From Idiomarina sp. (GTDB lineage Bacteria; Pseudomonadota; Gammaproteobacteria; Enterobacterales; Alteromonadaceae), in contig JAFIFH010000010.1 of NCBI GenBank assembly GCA_020832105.1, positions 1-33,205 on the forward strand: DNA of 33,205 nt, written 5' to 3'. Positions 1-8,965 of this stretch are shown here, in pieces. The stretch's first letter is position 1; every line of letters starts with the position of its first letter. A model generated the notes under the pieces. The model was given only the letters and a program-made list of their open reading frames with translations. It was not told the origin of the DNA and did no database searches. The translations under genes and the position numbers were made by a program.

Positions 1-67
1 TACCGGGCGAGCCAAAGCTCAAGCCAGCCGCTCGAAATAGGAATTTATAGCGACGAGGAGTAAGTCT
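1..67. other. 5' flank of the CBS-domain gene
   Basis: This short stretch before the first gene holds a good Shine-Dalgarno (GAGGAG, about 55-60) eight bases before the ATG at 68. I cannot tell whether the rest is leader or the tail of an upstream gene cut by the window edge. No promoter stands out. Confidence 0.5.
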
Positions 68-490
68 ATGCCATTACGCTCAATGAAAGTTGGCGATTAT
101 ATGAGCCGCCATCCGGCGATTTTAACGCCAGGTATGCCTATCGAAGAGGCGGTCACCAAGCTTATTGATGCTGATTTAACTGGTGGCCCGGTGATTGATG
201 ACACCAAAAGGGTGGTTGGGTTTTTATCTGAGCAGGATTGCCTGGCGATGATGCTGGAAGGTACTTATCACAAAACTCAGTCGGCGACAGTGGCTGATTG
301 TATGAGCTCTGAAGTTCTGACGGTTAACGGCGATATGGCTGTGCTCGATTTGGCGCAGCAGTTCGGTTCTAATCGACCTAAGGTGTATCCGGTTGTGGAT
401 TACAATAACCGGCTCATTGGCGTAGTGTCGCGGACGCAAATCCTTAAAGCCATTTATCTTCAATTGAAAGACTCTTACACCAACCATTAA
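68..490 (+). CDS. Tandem CBS-domain protein
   Basis: A 140-residue protein made of two CBS domains, roughly residues 5-62 and 72-132. Each begins with the usual pattern of a V..YM or V.DCM segment followed by a conserved hydrophobic stretch and a PV(V/I)D turn (GGPVIDD near 39-45, YPVVDYNN near 107-114). CBS pairs bind adenosine nucleotides or S-adenosylmethionine and act as sensors, usually attached to a transporter or enzyme. Here nothing else is attached, so this is a stand-alone CBS protein whose partner cannot be read from the sequence. The ATG at 68 has a strong GAGGAG ribosome site. It is followed by a terminator, so it is transcribed separately from hrpA. The family call is firm; the function is unknown. 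Confidence 0.85.
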   Translation: MPLRSMKVGDYMSRHPAILTPGMPIEEAVTKLIDADLTGGPVIDDTKRVVGFLSEQDCLAMMLEGTYHKTQSATVADCMSSEVLTVNGDMAVLDLAQQFGSNRPKVYPVVDYNNRLIGVVSRTQILKAIYLQLKDSYTNH

Positions 491-518
491 GCTCAGTGGA
501 CCCATTGGTTAAGCAAAG

Positions 519-549
519 CACCCGGCAATGGCCGGGTGTTTTCGTTTTT
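519..549 (+). terminator. Rho-independent terminator after the CBS gene
   Basis: Perfect 8-bp GC-rich stem CACCCGGC (519-526) / GCCGGGTG (531-538) with an AATG loop, followed by TTTTCGTTTTT. It lies 28 bases after the CBS stop and before the hrpA promoter. It also shows that the open frame upstream of hrpA (from 496) is not translated. Confidence 0.85.
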
Positions 550-558
550 ACACGGGGT

Positions 559-587
559 TTGGCGCAATCTGCTTTGCCTGTTAAAAT
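559..587 (+). promoter_or_regulatory. Predicted sigma-70 promoter of hrpA
   Basis: -35 TTGGCG (559-564), 17-bp spacer, -10 TAAAAT (582-587). Transcription would begin near 594, giving a leader of about 22 nt with AAGG seven bases before the ATG at 616. Predicted by eye from consensus match. Confidence 0.55.
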
Positions 588-615
588 ATTGCTTCATGTC
601 TTAGTAAGGTTGTCC

Positions 616-3600
616 ATGAACGCTCAGCTCGCTCTCCTCAAAGATGCACTTAGTCATTGTCGCACCCATCATCGTCATCAGTTTTCACTGCGTATCCGGC
701 AACTTGAGCAGGACTTAACCAAGCCCGCGAAAACAGGCCGTGCCGAACAGGACTTCGCCGCTTTAAAAGCGGATATGGAAGCGTCTGCACAGCAGGTGTT
801 GGAGCGCACCGCAAGGCTACCTGACATTGATTTCCCCGCGGAACTTCCAGTGGTTGAAAATCGCGAACAAATTGCCGCCGCCATCGCAGATAACCAAGTG
901 GTGATTGTTGCTGGCGAAACGGGGTCGGGTAAAACAACCCAGCTGCCAAAAATATTGCTTAATATGGGCTATGGTGCAACCGGGTTAATCGGTCACACCC
1001 AACCTCGCCGGTTGGCGGCTCGCTCCGTGGCTACACGCATCGCTGAGGAGCTTGGGCAGTCCATAGGGCAGACCGTTGGCTACAAGGTCAGGTTCCAGGA
1101 TATGTCGAGTGACCAAGGGTCAGTTAAGTTAATGACCGATGGTATTTTACTCGCAGAGCTGCAAAACGACCGTTTTCTAAGTAAGTACGACGTGATTATT
1201 ATTGATGAGGCGCACGAGCGTTCACTCAATATTGATTTTTTGCTAGGGGTGCTGCACCAGTTGCTGCGTAAGCGTCGCGACCTGAAGCTGATTATCACCT
1301 CAGCCACCATAGAGACAGAACGCTTTTCCAAGCACTTTAATAACGCACCTGTGATCAGTGTATCGGGTCGCACATACCCAGTTGAAACCCGTTACCAGCC
1401 GTTAGACGAGCGCGGTGATCAGGATGTGTATCAAGGTATTATTGATGCCGCAGCAGAATTGATTCGCGAAGGACCTGGCGACATTCTGGTATTTCTCAGT
1501 GGTGAACGGGAAATTCGAGACAGTGCAGATGCGCTGATGGATGCATACAAACAAGGCGCTTTAGGTCGACAAAGCGGGCTGGAGATTGTGCCTTTATACG
1601 CCCGGCTATCGGCGAATGAACAGAATAAAGTGTTTCAGGGGCATCAGGGGCGTCGCATTGTGCTTGCCACCAACGTGGCCGAAACCTCACTGACCGTACC
1701 CGGTATTCGCTATGTGATTGACCCCGGTAGCGCACGCATCAGTCGTTATAGTTATCGTACTAAGGTCCAGCGCTTACCCATTGAGCCAATTTCACAGGCC
1801 AGTGCGAATCAGCGTCAGGGCCGGTGTGGCCGCGTAGGGCCGGGTATATGTATTCGCTTGTACAGTGAAGAGGACTTCAACAACCGTCCGCCATTTACCG
1901 ATCCGGAGATTTTGCGTACCAATCTCGCGTCCGTAATTTTGCAAATGACCTCGTTGCGCTTAGGGGATATTCGCCAGTTTCCGTTTTTACAAAAGCCCGA
2001 TGAACGTTTTATCAATGATGGTTTGAGCTTGCTTGAGGAGCTGCATGCGATCTCTTCGCGCCGACAAAGTACGCTTAAGCTGACCACTATGGGTCGCCAG
2101 TTAGCGCGACTGCCAATCGATCCACGCTTGGCGCGAATGGTGCTGGCGGCAAAAGACACCGCGAGCGTGCGTGAAGTGATGATCATTTGCGCCGCATTGT
2201 CGATACAGGACCCACGTGAGCGCCCGGCAGATGCCAAACAAAAGTCAGACGAGAAGCATGCGCGCTTTCATGATCCGCAATCTGATTTTATGGCTTTTGT
2301 TAATCTTTGGAATTACCTGCAAGCGCAGCAAAAGGCATTGTCGTCGAGTCAGTTTCGCAAGCTATGCAAACAGGAATTTATTCACTATTTGCGCGTACGA
2401 GAATGGCAGGACTTATACACCCAATTGCGCCAGACAGCCCGCGAAATCAGCCTGCCGATAAACCAGGAACCTGCTGATATCGACGCGATTCACCGTGCCT
2501 TACTTGCCGGTTTATTGTCGCAGCTTGGGGTTAAAGAGGAAGGGCACGAATTTCTAGGCGCCCGGGGGCGAAAATTCTACGTGTTTCCAGGTTCTGGACT
2601 GTTTAAAAAGCCGCCAAAATGGTTAATGGCGGCGGAGTTGGTGGAAACCTCGCGCTTGTTTGCCCGGGTGGTGGGGATGATAAAACCTGAGTGGATTGAG
2701 CCGTTGGCAGGGCATCTGGTGAAGCGTAGTCATGCTGAGCCGCATTATGAGAAAAAACGCGGCGCAGTGGTGGCGTTTGAACAAGTGACGCTATATGGCT
2801 TGATTATTGTGCCTAAACGTAAAGTTCAGTTTGGACCCATTGATGCGACAAGCGCCCGCGAGATATTTATTCGGGAAGCGTTGGTGAACAACCAGCTTGG
2901 TCAACGCTTACCCTTTGTTCAACGTAACCTGGATACCATCGCACAGATAGAAGCATTGGAGGACAAATCCAGACGTCGCGATATTCTGGTAGATGAAGAG
3001 GCTCTGTTTGCCTGTTACGAGCATCTGTTACCGGCGAACATTTACGATGACCGATCGTTAAAACAGTGGTACCAGAAAGCCAGCAAAGATGATCCTGAAC
3101 TGCTTGTGTTCAGCCGCGAACAGTTGATGTTGCAAGAAGCGGGCTTTGTCACGCAACAGGATTACCCTGACCACTGGCAGCAAGGCAGCCTGAGCCTGCC
3201 ATTAACCTACAATTTTGATCCGCAGGCGGACGATGACGGGGTCAGTGTTGAGCTGCCGGTCGGGATCCTTAATCAGCTGGAGCCCTATGGCTTTGATTGG
3301 CTGATCCCGGCTTTGCGCGAAGATCTGATCATCGCGCTCATTAAGAGCCTGCCCAAGCGCCTGCGGCGCAACTTTGTACCCGCGCCCAATTATGCCCAAG
3401 CTGCATTGCAGGCCATGCAGGTGGGTGAGGGGGGGCTGCTGGAAAGCCTGAGTAAGGTGCTTAAGCGGATGAGTGGGATTAGTATTGAGGCTGAAGACTG
3501 GGACCTGGATAGCGTCCCGGCGCACCTTAAAATTAACTTTAAAGTGCTCGATGATAAAGACAAACTACTTGCGCAGGGGCGCGATTTAAAGGCGCTACAA

Positions 3601-4524
3601 CATAGCCTGCAAGGTCAGGTAAAACAGACGCTGGTGGCGACTGCAGGCGACAGCATTGAGAAAAAAGGGCTTACCCAATGGACCTTCGGTGATTTACCGA
3701 GCAATATCGAGAAACGTCAGGGTCGCTTTGCTATTCGCGCATACCCGGCACTTACCGATGAGAGACATTCAGTTGCCATTGAACTGTTTGACAATGCCGA
3801 ACGCGCGGCTCAGGCGCATCGCCAGGGGCTGCGTCGTTTAGTGTTACTCAATGTACCTTCGCCGCTGAAGTATCTACGCGATAAATTGCCAAACAAAGCC
3901 AAGCTTGCGATGTATTTTAACCCCTGGGGCAAGGTCGAAGCACTGATAGAAGATTGTGTACATGCCGCCATTGATAGTTTACTGGCAGAGCACAAGGTCA
4001 CCACGGCCACTGAATTTGAAACCGCTGTGGAGCATATCAAAAGCGAGCTGAATGACACGACCCTGGCGATTGCCAGTAAAGTTGAACGCTGTCTTATTCT
4101 AAGCCATGACGTGCAGAAGTCATTGAAGGGTAAGATGCCGCTGAATCAAGTGCAGTCCTATGGTGATATTAAAGCCCACCTGAATAGCCTGGTGTTTAAA
4201 GGTTTTGTCAGTGAGTTTGGTGCCGCGCGACTGGCCGACATTGAGCGTTACCTGCATGCCCTTAAATTACGCCAGGAGAAATTAGCGGTGGACCCGAATC
4301 GAGATCGCCTGCGCATGTTAACGATGGAGAAGCTGACGGCTCAGTGGCAAGCAAAACTTAAGCAGGTGCCAAAGGGCGATACACCATCTCAGGCGTTGCT
4401 TGATTTTCGTTGGATGCTTGAGGAGTTAAGGGTGTCTCTGTTTGCGCAACAGCTGGGTACGGCCTACCCAGTGTCAGAGCAACGCCTGCTACAGGCCTTG
4501 GCGGCCATTGATAAGCCTCAATAA
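616..4524 (+). CDS. hrpA: ATP-dependent RNA helicase HrpA (DEAH box)
   Basis: Large DEAH/RHA-family RNA helicase of 1302 residues, close to the roughly 1300 of E. coli HrpA. The Walker A motif GETGSGKT is at residues 100-107 and DEAH at 197-200 (IIIDEAHERS). The SAT motif (ITSATIET) follows, and a helicase C domain with QRQGRCGRVGPG comes after that. HA2/winged-helix and OB-fold regions follow, with a long family-specific C-terminal domain. In E. coli HrpA is linked to mRNA processing and to rescuing collided or stalled ribosomes. The ATG at 616 is chosen over the open frame starting at 496 because the extension runs through the upstream terminator and the predicted promoter, while 616 has AAGG at good spacing and the protein then starts where family members do. 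It appears monocistronic, converging on grxA. Confidence 0.95.
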   Translation: MNAQLALLKDALSHCRTHHRHQFSLRIRQLEQDLTKPAKTGRAEQDFAALKADMEASAQQVLERTARLPDIDFPAELPVVENREQIAAAIADNQVVIVAGETGSGKTTQLPKILLNMGYGATGLIGHTQPRRLAARSVATRIAEELGQSIGQTVGYKVRFQDMSSDQGSVKLMTDGILLAELQNDRFLSKYDVIIIDEAHERSLNIDFLLGVLHQLLRKRRDLKLIITSATIETERFSKHFNNAPVISVSGRTYPVETRYQPLDERGDQDVYQGIIDAAAELIREGPGDILVFLSGEREIRDSADALMDAYKQGALGRQSGLEIVPLYARLSANEQNKVFQGHQGRRIVLATNVAETSLTVPGIRYVIDPGSARISRYSYRTKVQRLPIEPISQASANQRQGRCGRVGPGICIRLYSEEDFNNRPPFTDPEILRTNLASVILQMTSLRLGDIRQFPFLQKPDERFINDGLSLLEELHAISSRRQSTLKLTTMGRQLARLPIDPRLARMVLAAKDTASVREVMIICAALSIQDPRERPADAKQKSDEKHARFHDPQSDFMAFVNLWNYLQAQQKALSSSQFRKLCKQEFIHYLRVREWQDLYTQLRQTAREISLPINQEPADIDAIHRALLAGLLSQLGVKEEGHEFLGARGRKFYVFPGSGLFKKPPKWLMAAELVETSRLFARVVGMIKPEWIEPLAGHLVKRSHAEPHYEKKRGAVVAFEQVTLYGLIIVPKRKVQFGPIDATSAREIFIREALVNNQLGQRLPFVQRNLDTIAQIEALEDKSRRRDILVDEEALFACYEHLLPANIYDDRSLKQWYQKASKDDPELLVFSREQLMLQEAGFVTQQDYPDHWQQGSLSLPLTYNFDPQADDDGVSVELPVGILNQLEPYGFDWLIPALREDLIIALIKSLPKRLRRNFVPAPNYAQAALQAMQVGEGGLLESLSKVLKRMSGISIEAEDWDLDSVPAHLKINFKVLDDKDKLLAQGRDLKALQHSLQGQVKQTLVATAGDSIEKKGLTQWTFGDLPSNIEKRQGRFAIRAYPALTDERHSVAIELFDNAERAAQAHRQGLRRLVLLNVPSPLKYLRDKLPNKAKLAMYFNPWGKVEALIEDCVHAAIDSLLAEHKVTTATEFETAVEHIKSELNDTTLAIASKVERCLILSHDVQKSLKGKMPLNQVQSYGDIKAHLNSLVFKGFVSEFGAARLADIERYLHALKLRQEKLAVDPNRDRLRMLTMEKLTAQWQAKLKQVPKGDTPSQALLDFRWMLEELRVSLFAQQLGTAYPVSEQRLLQALAAIDKPQ

Positions 4525-4540
4525 CCCACATGGTCAGACA

Positions 4541-4577
4541 AAAAAGCCGCAACCTGATTCAGGCTGCGGCTTTTCTC
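4541..4577. terminator. Bidirectional terminator between hrpA and grxA
   Basis: A 7-bp stem AGCCGCA / TGCGGCT (4545-4551 / 4565-4571) continues, after a one-base mismatch, into CCTGA-T-TCAGG. It is flanked by an A tract on the left and TTTTCTC on the right, so it works in both directions. It sits between the convergent hrpA and grxA genes. Confidence 0.85.
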
Positions 4578-4613
4578 ATTGGTAAACGGATTCACTGTGC
4601 TACGGGAAGCACT

Positions 4614-4625
4614 GCAGCGAACTGC
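4614..4625. repeat. 12-bp hairpin repeat, copy 1 (3' of grxA)
   Basis: GCAGCGAACTGC, a 4-bp stem with a CGAA loop, lies immediately after the grxA stop codon. The identical 12-mer occurs again at 4924-4935, upstream of the grxA start. Function unknown. Confidence 0.4.
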
Positions 4626-4895
4626 TTAGGCTGACTGGTAAAGACCCAGATTCTCACGCGCATAAGCTTCGAATTCTGTACAGCCGCCAACATGTTGCTC
4701 GTCAACAAAGATTTGCGGCACTGTTAATACAGGTTTGCCAATGGTTTTTTCCAGATCTGCTTTGCTGATACCTTCTGCATGGATATCAACATAGCGGTAT
4801 TCAAAATCGTCGCGTTCTTCAGTTAGCTGCTCAGCAATCTGCTTTGCACGAACACAAAAAGGACATGCCGGACGGCCGAAAATCACTGTTAACAT
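4626..4895 (-). CDS. grxA: Glutaredoxin 1
   Basis: An 89-residue glutaredoxin; E. coli GrxA has 85. The N-terminal strand MLTVIFGRPACPFC carries the redox pair Cys11-Cys14 in a CPFC site (E. coli has CPYC). The TVPQIF segment near residue 60, which holds the cis-proline, and the following GGC (VGGCTEF) bind glutathione. The ATG at 4895 is chosen over the upstream in-frame codon at 4958 because it has GGAG seven bases upstream and matches the family N-terminus. GrxA reduces the active-site disulphide of class Ia ribonucleotide reductase, which fits its position downstream of nrdA-nrdB-yfaE on the same strand. A 146-bp gap separates it from yfaE, so it may also have its own promoter. Confidence 0.93.
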   Translation of the reverse strand: MLTVIFGRPACPFCVRAKQIAEQLTEERDDFEYRYVDIHAEGISKADLEKTIGKPVLTVPQIFVDEQHVGGCTEFEAYARENLGLYQSA

Positions 4896-4923
4896 AGAAT
4901 CTCCAAAGATTTTAATAAGTGTC

Positions 4924-4935
4924 GCAGCGAACTGC
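4924..4935. repeat. 12-bp hairpin repeat, copy 2 (5' of grxA)
   Basis: GCAGCGAACTGC, identical to 4614-4625, lies 28 bases upstream of the grxA start codon and would be in its mRNA leader. The two copies bracket the gene. Confidence 0.4.
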
Positions 4936-5041
4936 GTCGAATTGGCGCTATTATGCAAAAAATCGAGATATAATGAAAATAGATTAAAACGATACCTTTA
5001 ATCACTTTTATCTATTTCACCGATAGCCCTGAGCTCGGGAA

Positions 5042-5305
5042 CTAATGTTCCAACTCCAGATCGGATAGCGCAACGCACACACAAGGTAGTATATCACCGC
5101 GCCTTACATAGGCCAGAGGCTCTGTGGTGTAGGCTACCTCACCGCTAATTAAATGGGTGCGGCAGGCACCACAAAACCCGCTACGGCAGTGAAAATGGGC
5201 TTCGACGCCCGCTTGCTCCATGGACTGGAGCAGCGAGGCATCACTTTGCGCCGGGACTTCAAACAAAACATCGCTGTTTACTTTGACGCGCAGTGGTTTA
5301 GTCAT
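5042..5305 (-). CDS. yfaE: YfaE-type [2Fe-2S] ferredoxin, ribonucleotide reductase cofactor maintenance
   Basis: An 87-residue plant-type ferredoxin. The cluster ligands are visible as Cys40, Cys45 and Cys48 in CRSGFCGACR and Cys75 in LPCVC. In E. coli YfaE supplies electrons that rebuild the diferric-tyrosyl radical centre of NrdB. The gene follows nrdB by only 18 bases on the same strand, the same arrangement as in E. coli. There is no strong Shine-Dalgarno next to the ATG; the nearest purine-rich run, AAGG, overlaps the region just after the nrdB stop, which suggests translation coupled to nrdB. Confidence 0.92.
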   Translation of the reverse strand: MTKPLRVKVNSDVLFEVPAQSDASLLQSMEQAGVEAHFHCRSGFCGACRTHLISGEVAYTTEPLAYVRRGDILPCVCVALSDLELEH

Positions 5306-5323
5306 AATGGCTGGTTTTAAACC

Positions 5324-6454
5324 TTACAGATCGTAATCACCAAAATCAGTCGCGCTGACTTCGCTGTCAATCTGGCCAACTAAGTAGGAGCTGATTTCAG
5401 CTTCCTGAGGGGCAACCTGAACGTTGTCAGACACCAGGTACTTATTCATCCACGGCAACGGGTTACTGGTCTGGTCGTATTGTGGTTCAAGGCCAATTGC
5501 TGCCATGCGCAGGTTCGCGATGTACTCAACGTACTGACATAGCATTTGCTCATTCAGGCCAATCATTGAGCCATTTTTAAATAAATAATGCGCCCATTTC
5601 TTTTCCTGCTCAACCGCTGAGGTAAAGATAGCCAGCGCTTCGTCTTTCAGCTCTTCAGCGATCTCTTGCATTTCAGGGTCGTCTTCGCCGTATTGCCACA
5701 GGTTAAGAATGTGCTGGGTTGAGGTCAGGTGCAGGTTTTCGTCCCGGGCGATCAGGCGGATAATTTTTGAGTTACCTTCCATCATTTCGCGCTCGGCAAA
5801 GGCAAAAGTACAGGCAAAGCTGACGTAAAAGCGAATCGCCTCCAATGCGTTGACGGAATTCATGCAAAGAAACAGCTTCTTCTTCAATTCCCGCGGCGTC
5901 ACGGTGTAGGTTTCACCGTCAATGGTGATGTCGCCTTCGCCCTGGGTTTGCCATAGCTGGGTATGGAAAATCAGGTCGTCATAGTATTTAGAAATATCCG
6001 TCGCACGTTTCTTAATCTCGTCGTTGACCATAATGTCGTCAAAGACTTCACTCGGGTCACCGAATAAGTTACGCAGAATATGAGTGTAAGAGCGCGAATG
6101 GATAGTCTCTGAGAATGACCAGGTTTCAATCCAGGTTTCCAGCTCAGGCAAAGACACAATCGGCAGGAACGCGATATTAGGGCTGCGGCCCTGCACCGAA
6201 TCAAGCAAAGTCTGGTATTTAAGATTGGAAATAAAAATATGCTTTTCGCTGTCACTCATGGCATGGAAGTCAACCCGATCGCGGCTCACATCCACTTCTT
6301 CAGGGCGCCAGAAAAAGCTTAATTGTTTTTCAATCAGCTTCTCAAAGATACTGTGGCGCTGTTGGTCGTAACGGGCCACATTCACTGAATTACCAAAAAA
6401 CATCGGCTCGATAAGTGGATTTACAAGAGCCTGATTAAAGGTTGAATATTTCAT
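5324..6454 (-). CDS. nrdB: Class Ia ribonucleotide reductase, beta subunit
   Basis: A 376-residue radical-generating subunit, the same length as E. coli NrdB. The iron ligands and radical tyrosine appear in order: Asp85 (LLDSVQ), Glu116, His119 and radical Tyr123 (SETIHSRSY). This is E. coli numbering plus one. A second ligand set follows in the EAIRFYVSF and ARDENLHL segments. The C-terminal acidic and aromatic tail (TDFGDYDL) is the part that docks into NrdA. With NrdA it reduces ribonucleoside diphosphates to deoxyribonucleotides aerobically. It lies 75 bases after nrdA with a hairpin between them and 18 bases before yfaE, in one operon. Confidence 0.97.
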   Translation of the reverse strand: MKYSTFNQALVNPLIEPMFFGNSVNVARYDQQRHSIFEKLIEKQLSFFWRPEEVDVSRDRVDFHAMSDSEKHIFISNLKYQTLLDSVQGRSPNIAFLPIVSLPELETWIETWSFSETIHSRSYTHILRNLFGDPSEVFDDIMVNDEIKKRATDISKYYDDLIFHTQLWQTQGEGDITIDGETYTVTPRELKKKLFLCMNSVNALEAIRFYVSFACTFAFAEREMMEGNSKIIRLIARDENLHLTSTQHILNLWQYGEDDPEMQEIAEELKDEALAIFTSAVEQEKKWAHYLFKNGSMIGLNEQMLCQYVEYIANLRMAAIGLEPQYDQTSNPLPWMNKYLVSDNVQVAPQEAEISSYLVGQIDSEVSATDFGDYDL

Positions 6455-6498
6455 TGGGCACTAATACCTATACTTGCCAGATGGCAGTGAATATAACA

Positions 6499-6514
6499 GC
6501 GCCCCGCAGGGCGC
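6499..6514. other. nrdA-nrdB intercistronic hairpin
   Basis: GCGCCC (6499-6504), CGCA loop, GGGCGC (6509-6514): a perfect 6-bp GC stem in the gap between nrdA and nrdB. No T run follows on the minus strand, so it is probably an mRNA stability or processing element, not a terminator. Confidence 0.45.
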
Positions 6515-6529
6515 CCGATGAGCAACGAT

Positions 6530-8863
6530 TTAGATCTTACATGCGCCGCCAGCGCAATCGTCATCTTCTTCGATAACGGCGGTCACAGCTTGCTGGCCAA
6601 CCGGTTCTTTGTCTGATTTGCGCGCAGCCATATCGTTCTGCGTATCCGATGCACCATCACGGGTGTTGTGGTAATACAAAGTTTTAACGCCGAGCTTATA
6701 TGCATAGAGCAGGTCTTGTAACAACTGCTTCATGGGTACACGGTTGCTTTCAAATTTGCTTGGGTCGTAATTGGTATTGGCAGAGATCGTTTGGTCGATA
6801 AATTTCTGCATAATGCCAACCAGTTCTATATACCCTTTGTTATTGGGTATAGACCACAATAATTCGTAAGCGTCTTTAAGGTTTTCGTAATCTGGCACCA
6901 CCTGCTTCATCACACCGTCTTTTGACGATTTCACGCTGATATGGCCACGAGGTGGCTCGATACCATTGGTGGCGTTAGATATTTGTGATGACGTTTCTGA
7001 AGGCATCAACGCCGACAGGGTAGAGTTACGCAACCCGTGAGTCTTTATCGATTCACGTAAAGCGTCCCAGTCATAATGCAAAGGTTCGTCACAGATGGTG
7101 TCGAGGTCCTTTTTATAGGTATCAATTGGCATCACACCTTTGGCATAGGTGGTTTCATTGAACTTAGGACATGCGCCTTTTTCTTTCGCCAGGTTATTTG
7201 ACGCTTTTAGCAGGTAGTACTGCATCGCTTCAAAGGTTCTGTGGACCAGACCGTTGGCACTACCGTCTGAGTATCTGACACCGTGCTTGGCTAGGTAATA
7301 GGCCAGGTTGATCACGCCAATACCTAGAGTACGACGCCCGTTGGTGGCATTCCACGCAGCAGGCACCGGGTAATCCTGATAATCAAGCAGACTGTCCAGG
7401 GCACGAACCCCAAGGTCGGCAATTTCTTCAAAGTCGTCCAATGAGTCAATGCGACCTAAGTTAAACGCCGACAAAGTACATAACGCGATTTCGCCTTCTT
7501 CGTCATTTACATGGGACAAAGGTTTGGTCGGTAGGGCGATCTCAAGACACAGGTTGCTCTGGCGAATAGGCGCAACTTTAGGGTCAAACGGGCTGTGCGT
7601 ATTGGTGTGATCGACGTTTTGCAGGTAGATACGACCCGTGCTGGCACGCTCTTGCATAAACAGACCAAATAACTCAATCGCCTTGATACGTTTTTTGCGA
7701 ATACTCTCGTCTTGCTCGTACTGAACATACAAACGTTCAAATTCGTCCTGATCGGCGAAGAAGGCGTCATACAGGCCTGGTACGTCAGACGGGCTAAACA
7801 AGGTAATGTGCTGGTCTTTGATCAAACGCTGGTACATTAATTTGTTGAACTGGACACCGTAATCGAGGTGGCGGACACGGTTCTCTTCAACGCCACGGTT
7901 GTTTTTAAGTACCAGCAATGACTCAACTTCAAGGTGCCATAACGGGTAGAACAGGGTGGCTGCACCACCACGGACGCCGCCTTGCGAACAGCTTTTTACT
8001 GCGGTCTGGAAGTACTTAAAGAACGGGATACAACCGGTGTGGAAGGCTTCGCCATTGCGAATTGGGCTACCCAGTGCACGAATGCGCCCGGCGTTGATAC
8101 CAATGCCGGCACGTTGCGAGACATATTTAACAATTGCACTGGCGGTGGCGTTAATTGAATCCAGGCTGTCACCACATTCAATCAGTACACATGAGCTGAA
8201 TTGACGCGTCGGGGTGCGCACGCCAGACATGATCGGCGTAGGCAAGGAAATTTTAAACTGCGAGGTGGCATCATAGAAACGACATACATAATCGATGCGC
8301 TGTTCTTTCGGGTACTTCGCAAACAAACAAGCTGCCACTAACATGTAGAGGAACTGAGCGCTTTCGTACACTTCACCGGTGACCCGGTTTTGCACCAGAT
8401 ACTTGCCTTCTAACTGTTTCACCGCCGCATATGAAAAGTTCATATCGCGCCAGTGGTCCATATGATCATTCAGCTGGTTAAATTCTTCTTCGCTGTAGTC
8501 TTCAAGCAGATGTTTATCGTAACGGTTACCCGCCACCATCTTGGTCACATGGGCATATAAGTGTGGTGGTTCGAACTGGCCATAAGCGCGCTTACGCAAA
8601 TGGAACACAGCCAGGCGGGCTGCCATGTACTGATAATCAGGTGCTTCTTCTGAAATCAAATCAGCAGCGGCTTTAATGATAGTTTCATGAATGTCGGCGG
8701 TTTTAATACCATCGTAAAACTGAATGTGCGACTTAATCTCCACCTGGGAGACCGACACGTTTTTCAGACCTTCTGCGGCCCAGCTGATAACCCGGTGGAT
8801 TTTATCCAGATCCAGCGGTTCGCGAACACCGTTACGTTTAGTGACTTCGATGGAATGACTCAT
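6530..8863 (-). CDS. nrdA: Class Ia ribonucleotide reductase, alpha subunit
   Basis: The 777-residue catalytic subunit. An ATP-cone allosteric domain occupies about residues 1-95 (VTKRNGVREPLDLDKIHR). The substrate-site cysteine is in FSSCVLIECGDS, the radical-site Cys and Glu are in NLCLEI, and the partner cysteine is in CTLSAFNLG. The C-terminal CAGGACKI holds the cysteine pair that is re-reduced by thioredoxin or glutaredoxin. The ATP cone implies dATP feedback inhibition. It is the first gene of a minus-strand operon with nrdB and yfaE. The upstream region carries two NrdR-like boxes, so repression by NrdR is expected. The ATG at 8863 gives the standard family N-terminus; the Shine-Dalgarno is weak (CAGG). 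Confidence 0.97.
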   Translation of the reverse strand: MSHSIEVTKRNGVREPLDLDKIHRVISWAAEGLKNVSVSQVEIKSHIQFYDGIKTADIHETIIKAAADLISEEAPDYQYMAARLAVFHLRKRAYGQFEPPHLYAHVTKMVAGNRYDKHLLEDYSEEEFNQLNDHMDHWRDMNFSYAAVKQLEGKYLVQNRVTGEVYESAQFLYMLVAACLFAKYPKEQRIDYVCRFYDATSQFKISLPTPIMSGVRTPTRQFSSCVLIECGDSLDSINATASAIVKYVSQRAGIGINAGRIRALGSPIRNGEAFHTGCIPFFKYFQTAVKSCSQGGVRGGAATLFYPLWHLEVESLLVLKNNRGVEENRVRHLDYGVQFNKLMYQRLIKDQHITLFSPSDVPGLYDAFFADQDEFERLYVQYEQDESIRKKRIKAIELFGLFMQERASTGRIYLQNVDHTNTHSPFDPKVAPIRQSNLCLEIALPTKPLSHVNDEEGEIALCTLSAFNLGRIDSLDDFEEIADLGVRALDSLLDYQDYPVPAAWNATNGRRTLGIGVINLAYYLAKHGVRYSDGSANGLVHRTFEAMQYYLLKASNNLAKEKGACPKFNETTYAKGVMPIDTYKKDLDTICDEPLHYDWDALRESIKTHGLRNSTLSALMPSETSSQISNATNGIEPPRGHISVKSSKDGVMKQVVPDYENLKDAYELLWSIPNNKGYIELVGIMQKFIDQTISANTNYDPSKFESNRVPMKQLLQDLLYAYKLGVKTLYYHNTRDGASDTQNDMAARKSDKEPVGQQAVTAVIEEDDDCAGGACKI

Positions 8864-8905
8864 GATAATTGTACCTGTCAGCGCTGCCGTTTGGCTAAGT
8901 TATAA

Positions 8906-8921
8906 ACACAAGATATAGTGC
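8906..8921. promoter_or_regulatory. NrdR box 1 (proximal to nrdA)
   Basis: ACACAAGATATAGTGC closely fits the palindromic NrdR consensus, which has ACAC and GTGT ends around a TATA-rich core. NrdR is an ATP/dATP-sensing repressor of ribonucleotide reductase operons, and its sites normally occur in pairs before nrd genes. This box is 43 bases upstream of the nrdA ATG. Confidence 0.8.
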
Positions 8922-8947
8922 CTTGCTGGCACAATTGCCGGAAAACT

Positions 8948-8963
8948 ACACTATATCTTGTGT
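8948..8963. promoter_or_regulatory. NrdR box 2 (distal to nrdA)
   Basis: ACACTATATCTTGTGT, an excellent NrdR box. Its start is 42 bp from the start of box 1, about four helical turns, so both lie on the same DNA face. The two boxes sit inside a perfect 17-nt inverted repeat (8904-8920 and 8949-8965). Confidence 0.82.
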
Positions 8964-8965
8964 TT

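Noticed and set aside
496..615. Open frame extending hrpA 40 residues upstream
   Set aside because: It runs through a perfect terminator hairpin and a good promoter, while ATG 616 has a Shine-Dalgarno and the family N-terminus.
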